Assembly: GCF_021018805.1 (NCBI RefSeq)
Contig: NC_086283.1
Span: 20,012,162 to 20,076,161, forward strand
DNA length: 64,000 nt
Reading direction: 5' to 3'
Origin: Prinia subflava
Lineage: Eukaryota; Chordata; Aves; Passeriformes; Cisticolidae
The first letter of the stretch is position 1; every line of letters starts with the position of its first letter. Below are positions 13,841 to 25,171 of this stretch, one piece after another. The position numbers were made by a program, and so were the translations under genes. The notes beneath the pieces were generated by a model, which ran no database searches, was not told where the DNA came from, and saw only the letters and a list, made by a program, of their open reading frames with translations.

Positions 13841-14477
13841 TGATGAAACACAGGTCGTGTAAAGCCATGGAACCTTGGGATGGAAGGAAGGGAGATGATG
13901 ACGCTGAGAGATTCGGGCAGCTTCACCAAAGACTAGAAGCCGGGTAGTTGTAAAAGCAAAGTCCCTTATTGCATGGCCAAATCAGTCTCATGAAGGCAAA
14001 GTTATTAGAGTCTGCAGCAGTACACAGAAGCCTTCTAACATAAAGTTTCTGAGTCCCAAGCAGAAGCAGCAGCAGCGACAGCACCCCGATGTGTGTCCCG
14101 TGAGCGCTTTATCAGCCTCTGTGTGTTAGCATTCTCAAGGTGGTGCATTTTTATTCTATTTTTAGCCAGTCAGGTACCTACATGAATTTTCTACAGTATT
14201 GTTGGACCAACCCTAAGTTAAGATTGATGTGCGACAATATTCATAATTTCTTACACAAATTCTACACATATAACTCTATCTGTTCTATCTAGGAATGCAT
14301 AGCAAGGCTACACTATTTTTGTTATGACTAGAATTTAACTAACTTTGCAAAAGGCAATGCTACTTGAACTTTTAAACTAGATTCTAAGGCTTCTCTTACT
14401 AAACTTGCATTTCTACCTCATGTCTATGTGGATTTACATATTTTAGTTTTTCTGAAGGTTCTAATTAAATCCTCACA
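13841..14477 (-). mobile_element. solo LTR-like element of endogenous retrovirus type, minus strand
   Basis: The interval resembles a dispersed LTR I recall from songbird genomes. On the minus strand it opens TGTGAGGATTTAATTAG (from 14477) and runs through a long AT-rich, U3-like part. A middle part follows with AGCAGCAGCAG (about 14067) and a CCCGTGAGCGCTTTATCAGC segment. It then reaches an AATAAG signal followed by GGGACTTTGC near 13970, the expected position of a poly-A site before a short U5. No retroviral coding region adjoins it, so it is best read as a solo LTR. The 13841 boundary is uncertain (13858 is an alternative TG), and I could not find a target-site duplication. The family identity comes from memory, not an alignment. 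Confidence 0.55.
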
Positions 14478-17400
14478 ATTTTTGAGCACCCCTGGGCCTG
14501 TGTGGATTTGGCCCAGAGAGATTCATTCTCCAACAAGATGAAACGGAAGGTACTGCATGCTGCCCTGGAGGTGGATCAGGGGAGAGGTTCCTGTCCCTGG
14601 GGTTCACCAGGGGGATTCAGTGCCCACACCTTCACCTGGCCCAGGCCACCTCAATGTCCCCCCTGCCAAAACACTTCACAGAGGTGTGACATTTAAAATA
14701 ATGCACCTTGTCTCAGAGGTGGATATTGTTCAGCAGCCAATTTGGCTGGAGCATTTAATCCGGACCCTGGCAAATTTTGCCAGACTGCTTTGATGTAGCT
14801 GGGAGCCCACAAATATGAAAGATGCCTCCAGCTGAGTTATGCCAGCATTTGGGCATCTTGTTTCCATTCCAAACCTGTTCTACACCTAAGTGCCAATGTG
14901 GAATGTGCCTACCTAAGTGCACAGCTCCCATTTAATTCAGTGGCACCTGGGCGATTTGCAAAGCCTGCTAAACATCTTAGCATCACTGAGACAGTACTTT
15001 AAACTCTGTTGCAGTCAAAAATCAGAAGGAAAACACAGAGGTAAAGTCGAATCTAGTTTGATGTAGTGGTGGGCTTTATCTGTAAATCCAAGGAGGAATT
15101 AAATACTCCAGAGGTTATGAATTATATGAATGATGGTGGCTTAATTGCCAGTGCAATGGACTAATTGTGGAGATATGAGGTCCATCCTGACAACAGTGGT
15201 ATGCCCCTCTGGTCCTCTATTTCATTTCCTTTATTTTGTTTCCTGTCTGTGATGAGTTTCTCCTGTGGCAGCACTTGTGCTAGGAGTGGCTTTTATCAGG
15301 GTGGGGTATTTTTGGTTTTCAAGCGAAGTGGTTCCTAAAAATGCAGATTGTGATGAATTTCAACAGAGTTGTAGATGAGAAGCATACACATAGAGAGCTT
15401 TAAGCCAGGAATAAGCTGGCTTTCCTCTGAGAATTTAGGCATCAGGAGAACTGTCCTGAGGAACATCAGGATCCTGTGATTTCCCTCAATACCTGGAATT
15501 TTTGGGGAGGATGATCTCCACAGAGCTGGGGGAGCAAAGGTGTGGCCTGACATTCCCTGTCTGCCTCGTGCCCTGAGACACACATCAAAAAAGGACAGTG
15601 GAAAGGACACATGACTTTCAAAGTATTTTGAGAATTACCATGTAACTTTTTCCTCACTGTGTGGCTCTTGTCATGCTCCATTATTCTCCTTTTAACCTCA
15701 TAACTCCAGCTTTGGTTAAAGCAATAAATCTTTATTTTTTCCTGCTTTCACATCTGCTCCAGACTTGTGCTTCTCCAGTACTGTCAACTTTGGTACTGTT
15801 ATGAAATGGCAGCACAACAAATTAAACATTTATATTTTACCTACCTAGATAGATATTCTGAAGATAAATAGACTTTGAATAACCTTTGAGACTTGAAAAA
15901 TGAAGAACAAAAAGTTAGATTATTCAGGCAAGGATGTTTGTTTCCCTTATACATAGCCCAGCTGAGAATGTAAATTTTGGCTTACCTTTTAGGAGGTGTT
16001 GAGTTGACTGCATTCCTTAATAAAGGTGCTGGATATAACCTGCAGATAAGGGGATTGCACTTGTCTCACCTGAAAATCTTGAATTGGCTCAGAAGTTAGT
16101 TTTGGTCAGATGTACTTTACTGAGATAATGGATATCACTCTTGCAGCATCTTTCATTTTACAACTGAAAATTTGCTTCCCCTGTAGGGAAAAAAAATCAA
16201 ATTTAAGATTTAAAATCACTAAGCTGGGTTTTTGTAACATGTAGAGAATTTTCTGCACAGAGAAAATGTGTGCTGGTGTTGAGTACTTGTGCAAAGCTCT
16301 CACAGATCATTATCTGTGGTGGCTGCTGTAGGCATAAAGCAATTTGTTTATTACACAGAATTTTCAGGATGCTTAAAGGTGAACAATTCAATCACTTAAC
16401 AATTTAAGGATAACTGAGCTTAAAAGGAGGTCAGGGTTCCTGCACCCCATCCCCTCGATAGTTTGGATGCTTGTGACTGCACAGGAGGACTCATTGCATT
16501 ATATTTATTATTAGAAAGTTTAATGTAATATGGCCAAAGGCCATAACATCTTTTTCTGTCCTTCACAAATTTTATCCAGTTACTTCTCTTTCAAGACAAT
16601 TTTGTTATGTTAAAATTCAAACTTAAAATATTACTAAACTGGTATTGCAGCCTAATTAGCCACTGCTATTTCTAAAATAATCCAATGACTCTTGCAATTA
16701 GAGCCATGTCTCACTTCCAAAGGCTGCCCACAGAGCAGGAAGTTTCAGTTGTCAAATAAGTTCAAACATCTTGTCTTTAATCACTGGGCTATATTTATAA
16801 AAATTTCTTCCTATATGCATGCTCTAAATATTTAATATTTTCATTAAAGTCTCATCAGCTGAGAGATGCTTTCAGGAATCCAAGCTCCCTACAAAATGCT
16901 GAGTATTCCACATTCACAATCACAAGATGCCTGTGAATTCTGGTAGCTCAGCAGAAGTCCACTTGATATCTTGCTAAACACCCACATTTTTGCTCTAGTG
17001 GCAATTTGAATATCAAAACAACCCTTCAAAGTAGATTAAGAAACAATTCGACTTCATAGTATTAATAGGCATGAAATTGGATAATTTGGATTTAATTACA
17101 TTGCTAAGTTTTCTTTCACAGTTTATAATTCAAAAAACACCTGTTTAGATTAAAATTCAGTTCTTTTTTTAGTTCAAACTTACTCAGATCTCTTTTTTTT
17201 TAGATTTTATTTTTTTAAATTGCACGGGAAAAACAAAGATGTAGTTGGTTGGGATGTTTAGGGAGAGTTTAAAGATGTAGAAAATGGCTTGGACAAAACC
17301 AATTTATTGCAGCTGTGGAAATATAAGATCCACTTTACCACAAATGCAATCTGTGGGAGGATATTGGCCAGCAGCAGATTGGCATGAAATTCCCAGCTGA

Positions 17401-20259
17401 AGCAGATAGGGAAAAGTAATTTTATGTACCTCCCTTATATTTATGTGTAATGTTTTGACCATTTTTGACTTAGCTCTACAAATGAGTTATAAAATAAAGA
17501 AGCTGCACTGGTATGTGCTCACACAGAAGAAAGTAATCTATGCCATGGAGATGGGGAAATGTAGCAGCTTCTTTTCTTGTGGTAACATAGCTGCTAAAAC
17601 CCAGTGGTTTAACTGCATTTCAGGCGTATGAACCTGCAGGCATTCAGGAGCACACTGAAAACAATCCCTGATTTCCTATTGCACCCTCAGACACTGGGAT
17701 TATTCCAATTTTAGCTCCAGCAGCGCCTAAGGAGAGCTGAAGGGGAGTCAAGGTCCATTATAACCCCCAAGAAAGAGCAGCTGGTGGAATTACTCAAGTA
17801 GATGGATAAAATTTAGAGGGAAAAGTAGTGACAAGAGGAACTTTCAGCAGAGCTGGCTAGAAAACAAGAAGCCAGTTGAAGTTTATTAAAGTCTGAGTAG
17901 TGTCTGTGAAATGAACACCCTTGACCACTGAAAACTGGAGGTATGGGGCATGCATTGAAGCTGAGGAATGAGAACTTGAGGACATCTGAGCTGTGTCTTT
18001 GTCACTCTGGCCATGAACAGTGCAGTGGGTCACAAGGAGATGCTGCAGTCACTCAGGAGAAATCTGGCACCATCCTGGGGGAGCAGGAGCACTGTGAGGC
18101 TAATCCTCTTTAGGGTCCGTGGCCTTTTCTCATATTCAAGATGTTTTATTCACACTGTTGCTTTCCCCCCCAGAACATGTTCCATTGTTTTGCCCAGGCG
18201 TACAAAAGATATTAAATATGAGACAAAATTATTTAGCCTTTTTGGTCATTTTTAGAAAGGTTTTTTTTTAATATTAATTTTACTTTATGTTGTTTTTTTA
18301 TTAGCTTATCTGTTCAGATAAATTATTTTGAAATTGCAATTCTTGATAGGCATAAATTAAAGAAAAAAATATGCAGAGAATAAGTTTGTCATCCCTTTGG
18401 GATGTGATACCATGTTCTGTGTCCTGGCTGTTTGCTCCTTTTCAGAAGGGATCCAGATTATTTCTCTCATAAGAAATTTTGCCATGAGATCTGATGTTTG
18501 ACAATATAAACCCTAAAACTAAATATTTCAGATGAGAGAAGAAAGCTCACTGCAGCTTCCAGGATACCTACTGACAGCAATGCAGAGATGGCTGGCAAGG
18601 CATTTTATTAATTTTATTTTATTTTTAAGATATTGATCTGTTTCATTTAGATATATTGTCAAAGAAATGAAAAACCTTCTGCCACCTAAATTCATTCATA
18701 GAGCTAAACAATTCTAGATGAAAAAAAGGAGCAAGGAAAGAAAGAGAAAGAAGGCCTATCTAAACTACTCTCTTTTTTCTAATAACCTTTCTCCACATCT
18801 GCTTCAATAATTAAGTTAGCTAAGGGGGCCACACTGATTAGGTAAATTTTTGGAGAAATCTCTTTTATTATTGACTTTATTCAAAGTAGATCCATGCAGG
18901 TTTTTTTTCATTTCACTGGGTCACCTATTTGCCAGTGTATATTACTTTAATGCTTCTTAATTTGAAATAATGATCTTAATTTCAAGAATTATTAGGTTGC
19001 AGTTCCTGGGAGCTCCAGACTCTCACAATCTCCGTGACTGCACTTGTTTTACAACAGTGCAAGAATATTACCCTGACCTGATGGTCCCCAACCCAACCCC
19101 AAACTTATGCTCAAATCCCATAAAAAACCCTCACGGAGAGGGAATGGGCTGGGTAATGCCTTCTGCAGCTCCAGCACGTGCAAGTAAGTTTCCAGTGGTC
19201 TTTCTTTTGGGTATTTCTTTATTACATATCTAGATAGTGAGCTCTTATTCCCATTTAAAATTAATGACAGTCTACCCTGCAGTAGAAAATCTGGTTTTTA
19301 AGAGAATGGGCATTTCCCCAGATTTTAAGGCTCTGATTTTATCAAGATTTTTACTAAGGACTTCTTAAGTCTGAGTGAGTGTTCTCTGCTAGGACTGGCC
19401 AACCAGGACTAGGACCTCACTGTGTTTGTCCTACAATGTCATGGGTTAGGACAGACTAAATTCCAGAGAAAAACAGAAAGTTAATTTTTGGATTTGTTTT
19501 TTAAACCTGAAAAATTCCTGGGTGCACTTGTAAGTTAGGATGTATGTTTTGTTTTGTGTTTTTCTGGATTAAGAACTTTTAGGGAAAATTCACCAACTGA
19601 GAGCATAAGGGATAAAGAAGTAGAAGAAAGATAAATTAGGGGGGGAAATGGAATTGGGATTCAAAACAAATATAGTTATATAGTTCTTTAGAAAATGCTA
19701 AAAAAAAATCTTACCGTTTATTTAGAAAAGGATATTTTGTAACTGTATGAGCATTTTACATGCAGGATTCATGCAGTAAATTTAAATTTTACTTTTGTTA
19801 GAAGAATGAGGAAAAATGTTACTTAGCTACCTGTACTTAATAACATGATTCATGAGTACTCTGTGGCACTGATTTTGCTATTTATATTTTAATGTGGGCC
19901 GTGAAATTTTTTGGGTTGTTAAGCACGTATATTTATACATATATCAGCCCCTCTAGAGATTTCTGCTGTTCCTGGGAGATCCACCAACCCTTCTCATTGT
20001 CTACCCAGGGAGCAAAGCTCTGAGTATCAGTGAGAAGTGTCTGATGAAATTAGGAACATCTGCTCCTGCAGCTCGAGGCCCCTCCCTGGAGGGGACAAAG
20101 GGAGCAGGATGAGTGAAGGAACAAAGCAAATGCAGAGCAGAGCAGCCTTGGGAGGGAACAGGGAGCTCTCTGAAGCCTCCTGCTCTCCTTCAACTTGTCC
20201 TCCAGCCAGAACTCTTCCCTGCCAGGGGAGAGCAGGGAAAGAAAAAGGATAATAAATGT
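14478..20259. other. non-coding sequence, nothing recognised
   Basis: The stretch holds no recognised element. Open frames are short and lack domains. Near its left end (14746-14774) is a 29-base motif that recurs with one mismatch at 24519-24547. At 19437 a TGTCATGGGTTAGG segment resembles an LTR start, but no matching end was found. Sequence from 20030 to 20350 is GC-richer and purine-rich without an identified element. Confidence 0.45.
14746..14774. repeat. 29-bp motif repeated at 24519-24547
   Basis: The segment opens CTGGAGCATTTAATCCGGAC and ends CCTGGCAAA. It matches 28 of 29 bases at 24519-24547, in the same orientation, where it sits at the right edge of an LTR-like element. Here it is followed by a short palindrome, CTGGCAAATTTTGCCAG. 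No similarity upstream of the motif is visible between the two loci. Confidence 0.7.
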
Positions 20260-20273
20260 CCCCCCCCCCCCCC
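20260..20273. repeat. poly-C tract (14 C)
   Basis: An uninterrupted run of 14 C. G/C homopolymers this long are rare in AT-rich vertebrate DNA and are prone to length error. Confidence 0.9.
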
Positions 20274-20809
20274 AGCACAGGCAACCCTTAAAAGGGACTT
20301 TTCTCCTTACAAGGGAATCTGTGGGGTACAGCCCCAAGCCCTCATAAAGAGATGAGAAGGACAGGCTCTGCCAGGCTGAAGAAGTTGATGCTCATATCTT
20401 ATAAAATACTCTTTCATTAAAGTTTACTTTCACCCTTTTAGATTTTAGCTTGGAGTTCTGATTACCCAGGATATGTCCTGATGGGTTCATGAGGATTCCT
20501 CTTGCCGAATCAAATGTTGTTTTGAAAACATTAACTTTTTTTAAATGAGGTTTAACATGCAATGTGACCATGTTCACTTGTAGTGATTAACACTGCTTAA
20601 TGAAAGGGGATTAACAAATGAATTTGATTAATAAGAAGATGCAATTCCATAAAAATGCCATAATTTCCTTTAAAATGTGGTTTATATTAAATGTAAAGTG
20701 CAGTTCATCATACATTATGCATGGAGATGGGAAAAAGTCATCAAGTCCACCTCTGCAATTGTCCTGTAAAGCAAAATATTTGATTTTTCAGGAATTCTCT
20801 GCAATTACT
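20274..20809. other. non-coding sequence left of the LTR
   Basis: No element or gene was recognised. The last five bases (TTACT, 20805-20809) are the left copy of the LTR target-site duplication. Confidence 0.55.
20805..20809. repeat. target-site duplication, left copy (TTACT)
   Basis: Five bases directly left of the LTR are repeated exactly at 22171-22175. The wider empty-site context would read CTGCAATTACTGCAATG. Confidence 0.85.
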
Positions 20810-20860
20810 TGTCGTGGTTGGGGGGAGGGAGGTGAATTTTTCCAGGGGGATGTGGGCAGT

Positions 20861-20946
20861 CCAATCAGTGATCAGCTTTTCTGCTGGCACCTGGATTGGT
20901 CACTCGGAGGTTTGGACACACCTCTGAGGACACAAAGAGTTAAAAG
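20861..20946 (+). promoter_or_regulatory. promoter-like cluster inside the LTR
   Basis: CCAAT (20861-20865), ATTGG (20895-20899) and a TTAAAAG box (20940-20946) are spaced as in a compact RNA polymerase II promoter. They lie in the first 140 bases of the LTR. Activity is inferred from motifs only. Confidence 0.35.
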
Positions 20947-21179
20947 CAGGACCCCCAAGGGGGTTCGGCCTCTTTTTGGATCCCGGTTTCAGCAGAGAGA
21001 TGTCTCCAGTCTCCTTCCCCTGCCCGGCCACGAGGCTGGGTGGGGGAGGGGAAACACGTGGTCGGCTCAGGTAAGCCGGAGCCCCGGGGGGAGAAGAGAG
21101 GGGACAGGACTGGAACTGAGCTGCCCCGTCCAGGATGGAGGGGTGGAAAACTGTGGAAGTGCCTTCTGTGTGTGCTCAA

Positions 21180-21190
21180 CCCCCCCCCCC
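21180..21190. repeat. poly-C tract (11 C) inside the LTR
   Basis: An uninterrupted C run within the LTR body, likely variable in length. Confidence 0.9.
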
Positions 21191-22028
21191 AAACTCCAGG
21201 AGAAGGTGCCCAGCCACGTGGGGGTTTGCGGATCCTGGGAGTGCCTGAGCCTGCAGCACCCTGCTGAGAAGAAACTGTTAACCCTTGCTTGGCAGAAAGA
21301 AACTTTTCTTAGACATTGATTCTCATGACTGGTGGTTTTCGGAGAGAGGGAAGCGGCCTGGGACCGAGATGATAAAGCATGATTGGAAGGAACTCGATGG
21401 AAGAATGAGAGGAGTAGCCTTGGAGCTGGACTTTTCTTGCATAATGTCAGCCATGGACTGAACTTGAGTCTCTTTTGAACATAAACTGCATTTTTGGGTG
21501 GATGCAGCTGCCCTTGCTTTTGCTACAGTGACTGGCACTTGAAGAGTTGGAGCGAGCAGAGAAGAGAGGGGGAGGGTGAGGTGGTGCCCTCTGCCCTCAG
21601 GGCAGACCTGCTCCTGGAACCCCGGCCCCTGGGTAAAAAGGGGAGAGCTCGGCATGCAGCATCCTTAAAAAGCCCTGTATGTAGTTTTGGCCTATGAGAC
21701 AGCGGTGAGAGCGCTGGACATAGGAAAAAGAGAGTGTCACCCTGGCAGATCTCTCCGGGCGGTGCCAGGGGTGACATGGAAACACATAAGGGGTGGACCC
21801 GTGTTTTCTGAAGAACAGTTTGTGGTGCGAGAGAGACTCCTCTCTCCCTTGCTGAATTGAAGATTAGTTTGTTTTTGAGTGGTGATTGTTTGATCTAAAA
21901 CCCAAGGGTTGGTCTGTGAAGAGTGATGGGTGGGGAGGTAGAAACTGGGAGAAGAAATGTTCTAAGAAGTTTTTATTTCTGTCTCTGTGTGTGTTTAAGA
22001 GTATCTCTGTCCCTGTTCTTATGTAATT

Positions 22029-22034
22029 AATAAA
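22029..22034 (+). terminator. poly-A signal AATAAA of the LTR
   Basis: The canonical hexamer is followed by a GT-rich stretch (GTTTTGGTGGG, then a T run), the arrangement expected for retroviral polyadenylation. It fixes the orientation of the LTR. Confidence 0.6.
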
Positions 22035-22170
22035 GTTTTGGTGGGTTTTTTTTTGTTTTCAAGGTTTAAGCCTGCTCTGCTCTGTTCCTGATCACATCCC
22101 ACAGGAGTTGTTAGAGAAAAAACATATATTCATGGGTGCACTAACATCTGGCCAGTGCTAACCCATGACA

Positions 22171-22175
22171 TTACT
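22171..22175. repeat. target-site duplication, right copy (TTACT)
   Basis: Exact repeat of 20805-20809, immediately right of the terminal CA of the LTR. Confidence 0.85.
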
Positions 22176-23051
22176 GCAATGTGACCAAATAGTTCAAACC
22201 ACACTCATCAAAAACCTACACAAAACAGATGTTTATAAAAGGTGTTTACCCCCTATTTGGCTTAAGTTCAAACACTGTTAGCCAATTTCACATGTCATGT
22301 GATTATTTGAAAACCCAGAAACAAGTAGTAAATGCCAATTTAACTGGAAAAAAGACAAAATTTCTGAGAGAAATTGAGAGGCTCTAGAGAGATACTTGTT
22401 GATTTCAGTAGAGGAGGAATAAAATCTGATCAGATTAAATTTTTGTCTCGTGGGATCAATGCTTTTGATGAAATTTCAGGGACAAGGGGGAGGGAGAAAT
22501 GTTGAAGTATTTATGGACTTGTGTGATTGGAAGGGTAAAAGAAACAACGTGCAATGAAGAGCTGTGATTAACACAGACATGGGGAAATCAAATGAATGCT
22601 CGGTAGAAGAGAGGATATTATAGGGGAAAAGAGAAATGGAGAAAGGCCAGGATTTATATCTGTCAGAATTGCTTGTGTATGATTAGAGTTTTACCCTTCT
22701 ATTGGTTCCATCACTCCCAGAAAGTCATTACAGGGCAAATTTTTGGTGAATGAAGGATAGGAGAGGGTAAGTATTGCTTGGTTTGTTTTGTTTCTTATCA
22801 TATCTCTGTTGTTTTGAAATTCCAAGTTCGCACTGCAAATATCAATGTATAATATCTGAAATTTTACAAGTGAGAAAGTTTTGGCATGGATTCGTATTTT
22901 CTATTTGTCTAGGTGACATAAAAAAAAATCTGGTTTTGAAGAAACTGATGATAAATAATCTAATCCAACATACCTCTACTGGACTTAGTGTTCTGCTATT
23001 TCATTTGTAGCTAAGAAAAGTTTGCAAAGGCTGTCTCTGTAAAAATATAAC

Positions 23052-23069
23052 TATATATATATATATATA
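23052..23069. repeat. (TA)9 microsatellite
   Basis: Nine uninterrupted TA units. Confidence 0.9.
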
Positions 23070-23696
23070 CAGTTCTAGTCACTCATTTTGCTTCTTGAAC
23101 AGTTCTATGAAAATTTGCCTCTTTAGATTTCCAGACTGTACCTGTTCTTCTGTCAGTAATATTTCTAGCAGCAGCTTGGGAAATTTATTCTTTTATGTGT
23201 TGAATAGATCTTCAACATAGGTAGTACTGTTTTCCTTGAAAATGCAAACATCTTTCAAATAACAGGATATAAATGTGGGGAAAATTCTGAATATGAGCTA
23301 TAAATATTTCACGCTGTAGCTCCAGAGAACTTGGACTGAACCTAGTTCGCACGTATCTAAGTGTTTATTAAACCTGAGTTAGCTTCTTCTAATGAATTGA
23401 AGTGAGTCTTTTGCTTTTGAAAAAGCCTGAGAGATTCTCTTTCTGCAAGAAATACACACTTCTGCATGCAAATCTATTGCAGCATTGCTGGAGAAATGCC
23501 TTAGTCAGACTGTATAATCAGAAATGTTTGTGAAGAGATAATGAATGAAGCCTTGCTGTACACAAAAGATAAAACATCATTATGCACAAATTTCTACTGT
23601 GACTGTTGATATTCCATTATTCTGTGCCCATGAAACAGAAATTTCTATGAATCTTTGGGTCTTGTTCTGTGATTAGAAGTTGTGTATGACCTGACT

Positions 23697-23709
23697 GGGG
23701 GGGGGGGGG
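23697..23709. repeat. poly-G tract (13 G)
   Basis: An uninterrupted run of 13 G in an otherwise AT-rich region. Confidence 0.9.
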
Positions 23710-23959
23710 TGGTTTGCTTTATTTCTAAAGGAAGTTGATAACACTTTATTATAAATGTGAACTGCACTGTGGGATGTGTGTGATAATCACACTGGAGCTG
23801 CTGTGGGGCAGCAGAGAGAAGCTTCAGTGCAATTTATTAAAACCGATATTAGGGAAGAGTCCAGTGAGTCCTTCAAGACATTGAGCTTAAAGAGAATTGT
23901 TCCTCTCTGAAAATGTCAAGGTTCAGCCCAAAGTGGTTAAAAATGTGTGAAAAACACTG

Positions 23960-24547
23960 CCCTGTAGACACCAGGGACTCTTCCTTGTGCTCTCCTATAG
24001 TCAAATCTGCTGGAATGCTTGGAACTGAGAATTTTAGACTTTCTGTCCTGACAGGCACTGACACCCAGGAAAAGACTGCATTTGGCCTGAGGCCGGGGAG
24101 GAGGCCTCCAAAATTGAATGCCAGCACTGGGATTGTGGGTGTTTAGTTTGAATAGAAGTGTGTGATATCACACAGTGGAAAACTTAGAGTTTAAGGTGTT
24201 AGAATATAGTAATATATATAAAGCAAGATGGAGGTTTTAGGGTAGAGGCCAGTCCTTCTTTTCCACCTTCTTCTTCATGAATCTGGGTGGTGTATTCTAT
24301 TTAGGTAGACAAATCCACATTGTGGGCCACAGGTGGTTGGTTATTGGGTTAAAAGTAAAAATAATTTGTGTCATTTCTTAATTGGACAGTTTATCTTTAA
24401 AAGGCCTTGTAGAGAGAGAGATGGGGTCCCATTTTTAGTTTGTTAGCTTGAAGTTCTGTAGAACTCACAGTTACAGATAAGAATTATTAATCATCTAGGT
24501 CCGAACAAGAAACACCATCTGGAGCATTTAATCTGGACCCTGGCAAA
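23960..24547 (+). mobile_element. ERVL-like LTR, probably solo, plus strand
   Basis: The segment resembles a dispersed songbird ERVL-type LTR as I recall it. In order it has GAGGAGGCCTCCAAAATTGA (about 24099), TGTGATATCACAC (24161-24173), a TATA-like ATATATAAAG near 24215, a pyrimidine-rich CTTCTTTTCCACCTTCTTCT block (about 24256), and an AAAAGGCC-TTGTAGAGAGAGAG segment near 24400. The right edge carries the 29-bp motif shared with 14746-14774. The left boundary is uncertain: 24161 begins TGTGATATC and could be the true start, which would give a shorter element of about 390 bases. No target-site duplication was found and no internal retroviral coding sequence adjoins it. Confidence 0.5.
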
Positions 24548-25120
24548 AAAGATAAAATGCAACACAAATGAAGTCTACAAAAAGCAAACCAGCCTGTGAT
24601 AACACCAGAGTATCCTGCATTCAGTACAACAATCTGAGCTGTTCAGCCCCTTCCTGCCTTCTTTTGACTTTCAGCTTAGGAGGGGACATTCCAGGAATGC
24701 TCCTGCCCACCTTAGCCAGCTTTGGAGCCATGGAAAAGGCAGCAGCTCTACCCCCTCTCCTGAGCTGAGATATGTTCTTCAAAATGCAGTCTTGACAACA
24801 ACCTTGGCATTCTCACCTTTGCAAGATGCACCTCCCAGCTTTCAGAAGACAATTGAATTTCTCAGCAGCTTTCCAAGCCATGATTTACATTAATGAAAGC
24901 TGAGTGACGGCATTGGCAGACAGCTTAACATTCACTGGAATCATACAAATGCCATTTATTCAGTTTGAAGTACCAAGCAACTCAGTTTTTAACTCATTTT
25001 AATGTTATCCACTTTCAGGAAGATGCACTAGTTTTCACTTCAATGCATTAAATCTATAAGGGATGAAAAACAAAAACTAAAAACAATAAGTCTGATCCAT
25101 TTCCATACAAAAAAACACCC

Positions 25121-25171
25121 CAAAACAAACAAGCAAACAAACAAACAAAAAACAAAACAAAACAAAAAACC
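25121..25171. repeat. (CAAA)n / (CAAAA)n simple repeat
   Basis: CAAA units grade into CAAAA units over about 50 bases. This is low-complexity A-rich sequence. Confidence 0.9.

Larger units (their letters stand above)
20810..22170 (+). mobile_element. solo LTR of an endogenous retrovirus, 1361 bp, with TTACT target-site duplication
   Basis: The element begins TGTCGTGGTT and ends AACCCATGACA, so its ends form an imperfect terminal inverted repeat of the TG...CA type. It is flanked by identical 5-bp copies of TTACT (20805-20809 and 22171-22175), direct evidence of integrase-mediated insertion. Five-base duplications are typical of ERVL-like and some gammaretrovirus-like families. A poly-A signal, AATAAA (22029-22034), lies about 140 bases before the right end, giving plus orientation. 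Promoter-like motifs sit close to the left end: CCAAT at 20861-20865, an inverted CCAAT at 20895-20899 and TTAAAAG at 20940-20946. If all of these are functional, the stretch between promoter and poly-A is unusually long. An open frame of over 200 codons across the left edge reflects its GC-rich body and is not a gene. No gag, pol or env sequence is present. Confidence 0.85.
22176..23959. other. non-coding sequence, nothing recognised
   Basis: It contains a (TA)n run at 23052-23069 and 13 consecutive G at 23697-23709. Open frames are at most about 80 codons with no domain. The part from 23400 to 23640 has a balanced, low-repeat composition and could be a conserved non-coding element, but nothing in the sequence alone proves that. 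Confidence 0.5.

Noticed and set aside
19437..20360. Possible third TG-start LTR beginning TGTCATGGGTTAGG
   Set aside because: Only the first 13 or so bases resemble an LTR end (the reverse complement of the 22170 end). No matching CA end or target-site duplication was found downstream.
20618..21319. Open frame of 233 codons on the plus strand
   Set aside because: It crosses the LTR boundary at 20810 and its length is due to the GC-rich LTR body. No protein domain is visible.
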